From assembly GCF_026262505.1 (NCBI RefSeq), contig NC_067203.1, positions 21,061,411 to 21,125,410 on the forward strand: a stretch of DNA of 64,000 bases, written 5' to 3'. The notes under the pieces are model-generated. The model made no database searches. It had not been told where the DNA came from and saw only the letters and a program-made list of their open reading frames with translations. Position numbers and translations under genes: made by a program. Source of the DNA: Trichomonas vaginalis G3. Taxonomy: Eukaryota > Parabasalia > Trichomonadida > Trichomonadidae. Position 1 is the stretch's first letter; every line of letters begins with the position of its first letter. This document shows, in pieces, positions 27,216-36,557 of this stretch.

Positions 27216-27292
27216 TGAATTCAACAAGGTTAGAAATGAGGGTAGAAATGAGGTTAGATCTACCCTTCTACCCTAAATTTATTTTTGCGCTA
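27216..27292. promoter_or_regulatory. AGATCT hairpin module, single copy outside the array
   Basis: Three GGTTAGAAATGAGGGTAG-type arms run into GGTTAGATCTACCC, then TTCTACCCTAAATTTATTTTTG. This is the module of the array and of the Maverick terminal repeats, here as one copy between two small genes. Confidence 0.7.
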
Positions 27293-27363
27293 TGTTTTCA
27301 TACGTGTGAGGGTGGTGATATCATTAATTTTTAAATAAATGTGGGAACAAAAATATAACATTT

Positions 27364-27798
27364 CTACTCAGCAGGAATGAGACCCTTACTGACTATGTAT
27401 TCGTTTAATGCTTGATGAAAACAATGGTACATATTATCGTATGGGTATACACAACGTCTGTTTCCATCGTCGTCGTATATGTAGAGCTCAAATCCAGTCC
27501 AACCTTCTTTTGTACAATATGTAGCTTTATTTAAGTATGCATTTATGTAGATAAGGCAATTTTCTTCATCGCTCCAGAAATAATTTTTGTTCTTTGTTGA
27601 AATAGTTTTCGTTCCTCTGCGACCATAAGGAATGTATGCAATGAACTTTGCGTCATAAGGGATTGTAATATATTCAGGGTTTCTTTCATCGTCAATGGGT
27701 CTGTCTTTGTTAAAATGCATGTTTCTCAGTTTTACTTGAGTTTTGAATAGTTCACGGAAACGTTCTGGGAAAGAGTCATAGTAAATGTAGTCGGACAT
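27364..27798 (-). CDS. Hypothetical Maverick-associated protein, 144 residues
   Basis: The frame is complete, with start MSDYIYYDSFPERFRELF. It is rich in Tyr, Asp and Asn and has no membrane segment. Stretches such as FELYIYDDDGNRRCVYPYD suggest beta strands. I do not recognise the family, and element A has no clear copy. It sits convergent or adjacent to the fibre gene and shares that gene's strand, so it is probably part of element B. Confidence 0.6.
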   Translation of the reverse strand: MSDYIYYDSFPERFRELFKTQVKLRNMHFNKDRPIDDERNPEYITIPYDAKFIAYIPYGRRGTKTISTKNKNYFWSDEENCLIYINAYLNKATYCTKEGWTGFELYIYDDDGNRRCVYPYDNMYHCFHQALNEYIVSKGLIPAE

Positions 27799-27943
27799 GT
27801 CTTTGTAATGAAATAAAAAATTTAAAAAATAGAAATAAGGTTATTTTTATTTAGTGAGGACGGTAGGGAATTCGTTAGTGAAGTCGTTAGTGAAGTCGTT
27901 TATGTGTTAGATGGTTTTGTAAATATTTAAGGTTAAGTTGGTG

Positions 27944-28927
27944 TTATGGTTGTGTTGTAAAATATACGTTACTGGTTTCGTAAAGTGTCAAAACCGCTAA
28001 GTGGTGTACGGAGGCGCGCAGTGCCTCAGTACACAACTTAGAGATACTAACTAAGTTTAAGTAGCAGTTGTTGTCTAATGGAACTTTAACTTGTGTACCA
28101 TCATTCTTTTTATAGCTTACATACATTTCATTGTTATTTTTCGGAATGAGTTTATACCGTGTACCATTTTCTAAGGACTGTACCAACTGCCATCTAAAAT
28201 ATTTATTTTCTTCATTGACAGAAAAGTCACCAACAATAGTTTCAATATTTTTTGTTCCTATCAAACTTTGGTATATTTCATTGACATATGTTTTATCTAC
28301 TTTATTTTCAAGGCTAACGTTTAAGTCTGTTATTTCAGAAGATGTATGTGTATGTCCAACGGCACTTTTCCTGTTTAAGGTTTCTTGTAAGTTTGTAATA
28401 TCAGATATAGAATGTGTATGAGTCTTATCTGCTTTTGTCTCTAATGTTTCCTTAAGACTTGGTATTTGGTTAATATAATGTATATGAGTCTTTTTAGAAT
28501 ATTCGTTTTCAGCTCTTGTCACTTCACTTGACATTTTATTGTCAACATATGTTTTGTCTGCTAGTTCAGGATGAGTATGTTCTTTTGTTGCATAAGCATT
28601 GTTAGCTCTTTCTTCTTCTTTTGCTATTGCATCGTCTACATATTCTTTGTCAGCTTTGTTGTCAACATCTGCTTTCAAAAGAAGTTCATTTATAGGTTTC
28701 TCGTTTAAAGTTCCTTTTGTTGGATTTATACAGACAGTATTGTTCTTCTTGTCTTGAAACAGAAACTCATCTGTCATTGGGTTTAATGTCAGTTTTAAGT
28801 CACCCCCCTTCAATGACTCAGATATCTTAGAATAGTTTGAAAAGTTTGTTGTGTTCTTATTTAGAGCTTGCATAATGAGTTGTCGGTTGTGTTGTATTTC
28901 TCTCATAGACGCTGTTTCATTTGACAT
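27944..28927 (-). CDS. Trimeric fibre-like protein of element B
   Basis: The protein has 327 residues. About the first 100 match the fibre protein of element A (51,816-53,072) nearly residue for residue (TASMREIQHNRQLI, LTLNPMTDEFLFQD, KADKEYVD). The middle carries repeats of the type KADKTYVN/HTHSISDITNLQETL, typical of trimeric fibre stalks in phage tail fibres and similar adhesins. The last 100 or so residues (from about GTKNIETIVGD) are unrelated to the end of the element A copy. The likely role is a virion fibre or attachment protein; this is inference from repeat style. It is divergently paired with the gene at 28,946 across an 18-base spacer. Confidence 0.75.
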   Translation of the reverse strand: MSNETASMREIQHNRQLIMQALNKNTTNFSNYSKISESLKGGDLKLTLNPMTDEFLFQDKKNNTVCINPTKGTLNEKPINELLLKADVDNKADKEYVDDAIAKEEERANNAYATKEHTHPELADKTYVDNKMSSEVTRAENEYSKKTHIHYINQIPSLKETLETKADKTHTHSISDITNLQETLNRKSAVGHTHTSSEITDLNVSLENKVDKTYVNEIYQSLIGTKNIETIVGDFSVNEENKYFRWQLVQSLENGTRYKLIPKNNNEMYVSYKKNDGTQVKVPLDNNCYLNLVSISKLCTEALRASVHHLAVLTLYETSNVYFTTQP

Positions 28928-28945
28928 TTTTATTATAGATAAAAT
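28928..28945. promoter_or_regulatory. 18-bp divergent promoter-like spacer
   Basis: The two opposed start codons are separated only by TTTTATTATAGATAAAAT. Near-identical spacers of 16-18 bases separate the other divergent pairs in element A (38,481, 50,845 and 53,073). This suggests a shared bidirectional promoter core. Confidence 0.6.
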
Positions 28946-29758
28946 ATGCTTCCAATAGAAAAAGAAAATTCTAGAGTTGCTACAACTAAACCATTAGATG
29001 AACTTTTTACTAATGTCGGTCAAAAGTTTGAGACAGATACCGTAAAGCATGAAGGCTATCGTTTTGACTACCCATTAAGATGGTTAAGAGACCCATCTGT
29101 CACAAAAGCTATTGGCTTTCGTAGAATGAAGTTCATTTCAGAAGCCATACATGGTTTCCCATTTACGGTCGGTTTTGAAGTTCGATACTATAACAAAGAA
29201 AAACGTATGTATGAGAAATTTGAACAAGGAAAACTTTTACAAGTTAATTTGCTTATAAACTTAGAAACAACTCTTCAAGCTTTTCAAGAAAAAATAAACG
29301 ATATCTATATTGAATATGCAAACCAGTTTAACATTGACGAAGGAGAATACTATCTCGATATTATTTATGACAGGAAAAATGCAACTGTTAAAATCAATAA
29401 AATAGAAGACCTTGGAGAAAACGTTTATATTTCTACAAAAATAAACAACTTGGCATGGTATAGATTTATGAGGATGTTAAATCAGCCTGCAGCATATCCA
29501 GTACACCCGGACTATTATGAAGTCGAAAACCCTAATGGAACATATGAAAATATTTTCGACCCAGATGCTATTATTGTTCATGCTTCATTTTCTGGCGCCC
29601 AAAACTCTTTCTTATGCTTGGCAAATGACTTTTACGAAAAACCTACAAAGTTATACGAACCACCAAGTGGAAGTATTTCAGACTTTCAAGTATGGTTTAC
29701 TACAGATGGAAGAAAAAGAATAATTCCATTATACCATGCGTTTTTACTTAGAACTTAG
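28946..29758 (+). CDS. Maverick 270-residue conserved protein (element B copy)
   Basis: The start is MLPIEKENSRVATTKPLDEL. The protein is closely related to the locus at 53,091-53,938 and distantly to 47,994-48,855. Conserved stretches include YRFDYPLRWLRDPS, AIGFRRMKF, HASFSGAQNSFLCLANDF and FQVWFTTDG. It has no membrane segment and appears rich in beta strands. Its place beside the fibre gene and its presence in two diverged copies in element A make a structural (virion) role plausible. The family is unknown to me. The adjacent gene converges on it with almost no spacer. Confidence 0.7.
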   Translation: MLPIEKENSRVATTKPLDELFTNVGQKFETDTVKHEGYRFDYPLRWLRDPSVTKAIGFRRMKFISEAIHGFPFTVGFEVRYYNKEKRMYEKFEQGKLLQVNLLINLETTLQAFQEKINDIYIEYANQFNIDEGEYYLDIIYDRKNATVKINKIEDLGENVYISTKINNLAWYRFMRMLNQPAAYPVHPDYYEVENPNGTYENIFDPDAIIVHASFSGAQNSFLCLANDFYEKPTKLYEPPSGSISDFQVWFTTDGRKRIIPLYHAFLLRT

Positions 29759-29760
29759 TT

Positions 29761-30033
29761 TCATATACAACTACTATCGAACGGTAAAAATATAAACTTT
29801 TTAATATACCGGTTGTGGTTGCCAACTGACTGTGGTGCAGGTTCAGGCTGTTGTATTACAGGAGCTTGTTCTTCTGGTTCAGGGTCTTTAGGTATAATAC
29901 CAACAAACTGGCCTACTCTTTTACCAATATTTTTGACACCGTTCCATACTCCTCTTCCGACAGATTTTATTCCATTCCATATACCTCTTCCAACATTTCG
30001 AAAGAAGTTTCCTATCTTACTGAAGAAACCCAT
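29761..30033 (-). CDS. Amphipathic pVI-like small protein (element B copy)
   Basis: The N-terminal 50 residues contain three tandem 11-residue amphipathic repeats (NVGRGIWNGIK, SVGRGVWNGVK, NIGKRVGQFVG) after MGFFSKIGNFF. An acidic Pro/Glu/Gln-rich tail follows. Such a helix is typical of membrane-disrupting virion proteins such as adenovirus protein VI and its Polinton counterparts; the assignment is by resemblance only. A near-identical copy is at 53,943-54,185. Confidence 0.65.
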   Translation of the reverse strand: MGFFSKIGNFFRNVGRGIWNGIKSVGRGVWNGVKNIGKRVGQFVGIIPKDPEPEEQAPVIQQPEPAPQSVGNHNRYIKKFIFLPFDSSCI

Positions 30034-30051
30034 TTTACTATATGTAAAAAT

Positions 30052-30413
30052 CTAATGTCCGCCTAGTCTCTTACGTTTCCTGTTGAGTTCCATAGCATTC
30101 TTTAACTGGAGCTCATACATTCTGTTTCTCCTCTGGTAGAAACATATTCTGGGTCAACTCCTGTGTTCGCGTCATCTGCATAAAGTTGTTTATATCCCAC
30201 TTCATGGTTTGTATAAAACTCTTTTCATCTCATATTTGCATACCATAGTGGCAAACCTAACGCAGCGTCATTTGACATGGCAGTTTGCATTTGTACATCT
30301 GTTGGCACTTGACCATAGTTTGCCATTGCAGTTTGTATTCTAACTTCATTTGGAAAATTCTCTGGGTTTGGTTGTCCAGGTTGCTGTGCATTCGCTAAAT
30401 TCTGTGCGTCCAT
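30052..30413 (-). pseudogene. Maverick 120-residue-type protein locus (element B copy)
   Basis: The locus matches 54,204-54,566. The N-terminus MDAQNLANAQQPGQPNPENF is Gln/Pro/Asn-rich and holds two imperfect repeats of the type EVRIQTAMANYGQVPTD. The C-terminus is basic (RRKRKRLG theme). This copy is broken, with about one or two interruptions. Function is unknown; its conserved place between the pVI-like gene and the small membrane protein suggests a virion or assembly role. Confidence 0.6.
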
Positions 30414-30436
30414 TTAATATTAGATAAAAATATCTC

Positions 30437-30564
30437 TTACGAGTACATATGCTGAACATTTGCAGGCATTTTCATCTTCATATTCTCTGTACTTTCTGCC
30501 ACGTCAAATAAATAAATGACACAATGGAAAAACCTAAAACAAGTAGTCCTATTTCAAACCACAT
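30437..30564 (-). pseudogene. Small membrane protein locus (element B copy)
   Basis: This is the counterpart of the 43-residue protein at 54,590-54,721. It has one hydrophobic helix near the N-terminus followed by a short charged tail. The element B copy appears broken. Its start overlaps the end of the upstream methylase gene. Confidence 0.5.
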
Positions 30565-31365
30565 TTACTTACTAATAAAATTTCTTTGTTATGACACTTT
30601 CTCCAGTTTATAGGACCTCTCTCATATTCTATCTTGTCATATATAAACTCATAGTCATGTATGTCCTCTAACCATCTCATAACGGTTTCCAAACCACTTT
30701 TATCGGATGTAAAGTAAAAGCATGGATGGTTATGTATAACGTCTAAAGTTTCTAAAGAGTCTCTCAAAGTCCAGTCTACTTGGTATTGAAAATCCCATGT
30801 TATAGAACGGCGGGTCCACTATAAAGAAAACATTTTCCTTGTCTTTATATTTTTCATACAAATCTGTCCAATGACATCTCACAAACTCTATACCCTCAAT
30901 ATATTTTTCTATGTCCTCTTTGAAAACATTTGTATAGTTAAGATATAAAACTTTTGACATAAGTGTTTCAATGTCATGAACTCTTATAGAACCACTATAT
31001 AATAGTCTAGCAGATATACTATCCCAGTCTATATATTCTGCTTTTTTCAAAACCTCTCTCACAATATTTTTCTTATCTAATGGTATACGTTTCATCTTAC
31101 CTATAGGTATCTTTTCTTTTAACTCTTTCAATATATTGTTTGTGTCTGGAATATGTTTGAGACGGTCCATATAGTTGTCGAAGTCATTGCATATAATCTT
31201 TGAGTCAGGAAATATTGTATGGCACAAATGGGATATATAGAAACTTCCACCGAACAAATCTACAAATGTTAGACCATTCGGTAGTTTCTTAAGTTCTCTT
31301 AATATAATATCTTTACATCTACTCTTATTTCCAAAGAACGGTAACGGTGGTTTTGTAAAATTCAT
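30549..31365 (-). pseudogene. D12-class DNA adenine-N6 methyltransferase (element B copy)
   Basis: The start MNFTKPPLPFFGNKSRCKDI carries the family's N-terminal PFFGNK motif, the variant of PFxGGK that binds S-adenosylmethionine. FVDLFGGSF is part of the same site, and VDPPFYN supplies the catalytic DPPF/Y motif. The whole locus would suit a Dam-like enzyme of about 270 residues modifying adenine in the element's own DNA. It is nearly identical to 62,470-63,078 in element C (differences such as SRC/SKC and HTIF/HIIF). This copy is broken, with about one interruption. It lies just inside the right terminus and reads inward. Confidence 0.85.
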
Positions 31366-31639
31366 TTATATATAATAATAAAAATGTTTTTACCCGAAAA
31401 GTGACAGAAAAGTGACAAAACATGAAAACATATATAATTTGTGAAAAGTGACACATTATATAATGTTTTCGACCCAGAAGACTAAACAATTTTCCGAATA
31501 AAAACTTCATTTATACTAAACATCTTCGGGGCTAGAGGGCGCAACGCGCCTGGAAGCCCTCCGAATAAAAACTTCATTTATACTAAACATCTTCGGGGCT
31601 AGAGGGCGCAACGCGCCTGGAAGCCCCACTACTTTTTTT
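31366..31639. repeat. Right terminal region of element B
   Basis: The strand reads GTGACAGAAAAGTGACAAAA, CATGAAAACATATATAATTT and CCGAATAAAAACTTCATTTA, then a two-tier hairpin GGGGCT-AGA-GGGCGC...GCGCC-TGG-AAGCCCC. The last 65 or so bases are tandemly duplicated (copies near 31,494 and 31,560). The end is CCCCACTAC plus a run of T. It is the reverse complement of the start of element C (61,844 on) but without that copy's short-repeat block. Confidence 0.75.
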
Positions 31640-31771
31640 GAATCCAATCTAGATTTATGTTGAGTCGAACATATTAAAATGTCGTGGGAAAATTATTTTC
31701 AATTAATCCGAACTCTCTTTCAATTTTCCTATTAAAAGAATATCTCTACATCCAGAAAGAGCACATTGAAA

Positions 31772-31777
<6 letters not shown>
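31640..31777. other. Short strip of apparent host DNA between elements B and A
   Basis: These 138 bases are not in any terminal repeat and have no open frame of note. Together with 55,941 onward they would be the pre-insertion context of element A. The bases CTTT precede the A run on the left and follow the T run on the right, which could be part of a short target-site duplication. The homopolymers make the exact border uncertain. Confidence 0.5.
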
Positions 31778-31818
<41 letters not shown>

Positions 31819-33262
31819 AGTGGGGCTTCCAGGCACTTCGTGCCTTCTAGCCCTGAGGATGAATGAGTATAATGAAGTTTTTTTTTTTCTTGGGGTGGGC
31901 TTCCAGGGGCTGCGCCCCTTCTAGCCCACATAAATGAAGTTTTTATTCGGAGGGCTTTCAGGAGCTTTTCACAAAATATATATGTTTTCATGTTTTGTCA
32001 TGATTTCATCGTAAATGTTTTGTCAAGACTTCTTCATCGTAAATGTTTTGTCAAGACTTCTTCGTAAATGTTTTGTCAAGACTTCTTCGTAAATGTTTTG
32101 TCAAGACTTCTTCGTAAATGTTTTGTCAAGACTTCTTCGTAAATGTTTTGTCAAGACTTCTTCTTCGTAAATGTTTTGTCAAGACTTCTTCGTAAATGTT
32201 TTGTCATGATTTCATCGTAATGAGCGTAAATGACCAAAAAATATATTTTATGTTAGAATGTTAGATCTAACACCTTTTCTAACATGTTTTCTAACATCGT
32301 AGAAAACTCATGAATTTCTTCGTATATGTTTTGTCAAGACTTCTTCGTAAATGTTTTGTCAAGACTTCTTCGTAAATGTTTTGTCAAGACTTCTTCGTAA
32401 ATGTTTTGTCAAGACTTCTTCGTAAATGTTTTGTCAAGACTTCTTCGTAAATGTTTTGTCAAGACTTCTTCGTAAATGTTTTGTCATGATTTCATCGTAA
32501 TGAGCGTAAATGACCAAAAAATATATTTTATGTTAGAATGTTAGATCTAACATGTTTTCTAACATGTTTTCTAACATCGTAGAAAACTCATGATTTCATC
32601 GTAAATGTTTTGTCAAGACTTCTTCGTAAATGTTTTGTCAAGACTTCTTCGTAAATGTTTTGTCGAAACTTCTTCGTAAATGTTTTGTCATGATTTCATC
32701 GTAAATGTTTTGTCAAACTTCTTCGTAAATGTTTTTGTCAAACTTCTTCGTAATGAGCGTAAAGGACCCAAAAATATAATTTATGTTAGAATGTTAGATC
32801 TAACATGTTTTCTAACATGTTTTCTAACATGGTCTAAAACTCTTGAATTTTCATGAATTTTCATGATTTCATCGTAAATGTTTCGACAAAACATAGACAA
32901 GAAAGTTTGACAAAACATAGACAAGAAAGTCTTGACAAAACATAGACAAGAAAGTCTTGACAAAACATTTACGATGAAGTTTGACAAAGTCTCAACAAAG
33001 TCTTTACGATGAAGTTTGACAAAACATAGACAAGAAAGTTTTGACAAAACATGTACGATGAAACCTTGACAAAAACATATACGAAGAAGTCTTGACAAAA
33101 CATATACGATGAAATCATGAAAATTCAAGAGTTTTAGACCATGTTAGAAAACATGTTAGAAAACATGTTAGATCTAACATTCTAACATAAAATATATTTT
33201 TGGGTCATTTACACTCATTTACGAAGAAGTCTTAACAAAGTCTTTACGAAGAAGTCACAATA
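31778..33262 (+). repeat. Left terminal inverted repeat of element A
   Basis: The order is an A run, the hairpins AGGCAC-TTC-GTGCCT and GGGGC-TGC-GCCCC inside GGGCT...AGCCC, a short-repeat block (CGTAAATGTTTTGTCAAGAC-type units), and AGATCT hairpin modules near 32,250, 32,535, 32,790 and 33,141-33,201. It is the inverted partner of 54,740-55,940 and is longer because it carries more repeat units. A frame reading MFCQ-type repeats is incidental. Confidence 0.85.
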
Positions 33263-33300
33263 AAACATCTGTCAAAAACCGCTTTTTAACTTCACTTAAA

Positions 33301-36300
33301 ATGCCACGTAAGCTACGTAAGAATATACGTAAGAGGAAGAGAGCATTGAAACATCCAATAGTAAGACTAACACCACAACAACAGTTGCAACAACAAATGC
33401 TGAATGACCCCACTATGTTGCAACAAATGTCAAGCAATCCTATGCTTTTAAACCGAGTTGTTGGTGCACAGAGTGGAGGTTTAAGAGCGGCACTTTTAGC
33501 GAAAATGGCAGGCTATGGTGGAGCTGCAGACGGAACAGCCTATAACCCTCAAAGTCAAATGAATTTGAGTTCACTCAAAAATCAAATAGCAGATGTCAAA
33601 AAGTCAAACATAGACATACAGAAGCAAATAGGTGAAAACGAAAAGAAACTAGAATATGACAGACACACAAAGAAACTCAATGAGTTAAACGTAGAGAAAA
33701 AGAAGAAAGAAGAACAACTGAAAGAACTAAGTACAGAGGAATATGCGAAAAAAGTGTCAGAAAAAGCAACAGAAGTAGCAAAAATGGAACAAGATGTCAT
33801 AAATTTGAAAAACCATACTACTCAATATAAAATACTGAAAGATGAAGAGATAAAACAAAAAGCCCTGAAGACATATATGGATAGCGATGAGTATAAAAAA
33901 GAAGTTGAAGCAAATGTAAAGGCAGAAAAACTTTTACAGTTGCAAAACCAAACCGTACAGTATGAAAACTTAGCACAAGAAAGTAAAAATAACGACGCGG
34001 CTATGCAAAAGGCAATGAAAAGCGCAGAATATATAAAAGCTAACAATGACTGGTTAGATGCCCAAGCCAACGCTAAAGCAGCCCAGCTTATAGGGTCGAT
34101 AAGGACAAAAATACAAGCGGATGAAGATAGTTCAAATGAAGCTTTAACAAATGCTGACTTTAAGAACGCTTTCGAAGCTCTTCATAGTAAGGTGAAACAA
34201 GTGAACGACTTCTCATCTGGAAAGAAACTGAAGTCTGAAGGTTTCGACAAAGAGTTAAGAGAAGTAGCACAAAATATGACGAAAATAACAGATGCAGCAA
34301 CGAGACAGGCAGTTCAAAGTGCCTATGACGCCGTTAGAGCAACTGTTGTGGAAAGTCAAGAAAAAGAGTTACAACAGACCAAAACAGACCTAGTAAATGC
34401 TTTCTTAAAAACGAAAAGTCAGGTAGGACATTATGCTGCAGATGGAACATATGTGCCAGCTGGTGGAACTTATATACCACCAAACCCTCCAAGAGAAGCA
34501 CCTGCACCAGGACTACCTAGAACATTTACATCGTCACATGGACATAGACACAGGCATGCACCAAAACCAACACAACAACCAACAGTTCAAAATCCAGCAC
34601 AACAACAACAACCAACAGTTCAAAATCCAGCACAACAGCCACCTCCACAACCAACAGTTCAAAACCCTGCACAACAACAACCACAAACAGAACAAGGACA
34701 TAAAAGAAGTAGAGAACAAGGAAACCAAGAATTCTTAAAAATGCTTAAAGAAGAGTGTGGTTTCTCAGATACTGTTGACTTTAGTGACAGATATAAAGAA
34801 GCTATTAGAAAGTTCAAGGATGGAAATACTGACCCGAACCTATTTAGCTTTATGGCTCAGCACCAAAACGGATATAATCTCAAACCTGGAAAATACAAGC
34901 TCGCTAAGGGATATGATTTAATAGCATATCATCCAAATGACATGGATGAATTTACTCCGAGATATTTGATGTCAGAGCTAAATGACAATTCAACTTTCGT
35001 CATGAAACGCGTAAAAAAGAGAGACGGAACGAAAGAACAAAAGCTTATGAATGCGGATGACGTAGATAGGGAAATTGTTAAAAACGGTCTCGGAATATAT
35101 GAAATGCCAGCAGATGAGGTACAAGAAACTCCACAGGAAGAAGTTCAGATACAACCAGACATGGAAGAAATAGTTCAGCAACAACAGCTAGAAGAGCCTG
35201 AAGGAAACGAACAAGTCCCTCCTTTGGAAACTAACTTCACAGAACTAGATGAAGATTTGGAACAGCCGAAAAATCTTGACCCTCAACAAGAGCATGAGGT
35301 GAATATGGAATCTTTCCAAGAGTCTAAGAAAGATTCGGCTGACATAGTAGAAGAATATCGAAAAATGTTTGCCGACATACAAAAGACTCCAACACCAGAT
35401 GAAAATATTCAGCATAGAATGAAAGTACTGAAAGAAAATGTACACAAATACAACAACCCTTTTTACTTACGAGCATTTAACGTTCAATCTTCGGATGAAC
35501 TCGGTGAAGATAAAAGGTTAAATTTCAAGAAAACATATAGAAATGAAACATTGTTTAAAGTTCATTCAGAACCTAACCAAGATGGAAACAAACCTACTTT
35601 TGTTTCTGCAGACGATGGAACTACAATGAGATGGGGTCATAAAGCTAATCCAGATAGGTGGTTCATAAACTTACAACCACAATTCCAAGAAGTTGTAGAC
35701 GCAATGGAAGTGAATGGTGAACCAGATTTAGCTGGTATTTTCAGCGCGGCTTTAATGCCATTGAAAGATATGAAAGATGCAGATATTTTGGACCAGTATG
35801 AAATGAACATGGCTGATGGAAATATAACACCTGACGTTCTAGAACATTTATCTCAAAGAACTACACAGAACCATAGAGATGGTATATTTGGTGAAGAGTT
35901 TAGAAAGAAAGTTAGGGAGGGAGAAGGAAGAGAACCTATTGTACATGACCTTGCAAACGAAAGTTTACAAAATGTCATAAAAACTTACTTTGCAGGCGAT
36001 GAATCGAGAAGGGATGAATATTTAAGAAAACTCAAATGGACAGTACCAAATGAAATGTTAGTATTGAAAAACATGTTCCTTGACAAAATAAAACCAACTA
36101 CAGAAATAAACGACGCAAGACTGAAAGATTGGGTAGAAGCTTTCCCATTCACAAAAGATATAGTTGGTAACATGGAAAGAAAACCAGAATGGCTACAAAA
36201 ACATATATTTGGAAACGAGCTTATTCCATATGGACAAGCTCTGTTTGAAGAGCTTGAACCAGAAACTCAGGAAAGAGTCATGCAAACAATACGCGAAGAC

Positions 36301-36525
36301 TCAAATACAGACTATGACAAACTCTTTCTAGGATATAGGTTACCTGAGATGGGCGACCAGAGCCCAAAGGCAAAAAGGACATGGGAAATTTGCAACATAC
36401 TAGATGAACATAATGCAAAGATGCAACAACTTCAAGCAGAGGGCAATGAAGGAAAAAGAAGAGTTAAAAACTCAGTCAGGAAGAAAGTAAAGCTTGGTCG
36501 GAGTGGGTTCTATTATGACATATAA
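33301..36525 (+). CDS. Long coiled-coil, Gln/Pro-rich virion-associated protein candidate
   Basis: The frame is complete, 1,074 residues, with start MPRKLRKNIRKRKRALKHP, a strongly basic N-terminus. Residues about 75-330 form long charged helices suited to a coiled coil. Residues about 385-480 are Pro/Gln-rich with PTVQNPAQQ repeats and a HGHRHRH patch. A folded-looking part follows, with an acidic stretch near 620-700, and the last 20 residues are basic (GKRRVKNSVRKKVKLG). It has no signal or membrane segment. The family is not recognised. It directly precedes the capsid gene (32-base gap) and is conserved in element C (63,132 on), so a core, scaffold or DNA-packaging protein is a fair guess. 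Confidence 0.75.
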   Translation: MPRKLRKNIRKRKRALKHPIVRLTPQQQLQQQMLNDPTMLQQMSSNPMLLNRVVGAQSGGLRAALLAKMAGYGGAADGTAYNPQSQMNLSSLKNQIADVKKSNIDIQKQIGENEKKLEYDRHTKKLNELNVEKKKKEEQLKELSTEEYAKKVSEKATEVAKMEQDVINLKNHTTQYKILKDEEIKQKALKTYMDSDEYKKEVEANVKAEKLLQLQNQTVQYENLAQESKNNDAAMQKAMKSAEYIKANNDWLDAQANAKAAQLIGSIRTKIQADEDSSNEALTNADFKNAFEALHSKVKQVNDFSSGKKLKSEGFDKELREVAQNMTKITDAATRQAVQSAYDAVRATVVESQEKELQQTKTDLVNAFLKTKSQVGHYAADGTYVPAGGTYIPPNPPREAPAPGLPRTFTSSHGHRHRHAPKPTQQPTVQNPAQQQQPTVQNPAQQPPPQPTVQNPAQQQPQTEQGHKRSREQGNQEFLKMLKEECGFSDTVDFSDRYKEAIRKFKDGNTDPNLFSFMAQHQNGYNLKPGKYKLAKGYDLIAYHPNDMDEFTPRYLMSELNDNSTFVMKRVKKRDGTKEQKLMNADDVDREIVKNGLGIYEMPADEVQETPQEEVQIQPDMEEIVQQQQLEEPEGNEQVPPLETNFTELDEDLEQPKNLDPQQEHEVNMESFQESKKDSADIVEEYRKMFADIQKTPTPDENIQHRMKVLKENVHKYNNPFYLRAFNVQSSDELGEDKRLNFKKTYRNETLFKVHSEPNQDGNKPTFVSADDGTTMRWGHKANPDRWFINLQPQFQEVVDAMEVNGEPDLAGIFSAALMPLKDMKDADILDQYEMNMADGNITPDVLEHLSQRTTQNHRDGIFGEEFRKKVREGEGREPIVHDLANESLQNVIKTYFAGDESRRDEYLRKLKWTVPNEMLVLKNMFLDKIKPTTEINDARLKDWVEAFPFTKDIVGNMERKPEWLQKHIFGNELIPYGQALFEELEPETQERVMQTIREDSNTDYDKLFLGYRLPEMGDQSPKAKRTWEICNILDEHNAKMQQLQAEGNEGKRRVKNSVRKKVKLGRSGFYYDI

Positions 36526-36557
36526 ATCCAACTATTCTATATTTTTACTCATATGAA

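Larger units (their letters stand above)
27364..31639. mobile_element. Maverick/Polinton 'element B', right part
   Basis: This cluster holds homologues of the right-hand genes of element A in the same order: fibre protein, 270-residue protein, amphipathic pVI-like protein, 120-residue-type protein and small membrane protein. A DNA adenine methylase and a terminal region ending CCCCACTAC plus a T run at about 31,639 follow. The left end is not recognised; the relict at 25.8 kb and part of the repeat array may belong to it. The element is broken, with about two or three interruptions in the visible part. Sequence similarity to elements A and C suggests a recent insertion. Confidence 0.8.

Noticed and set aside
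33301-36525. Family-B DNA polymerase in the long frame after the left terminal repeat
   Set aside because: The protein is coiled-coil and Gln/Pro-rich and shows none of the polymerase motifs such as YGDTDS or DxxSLYPS.
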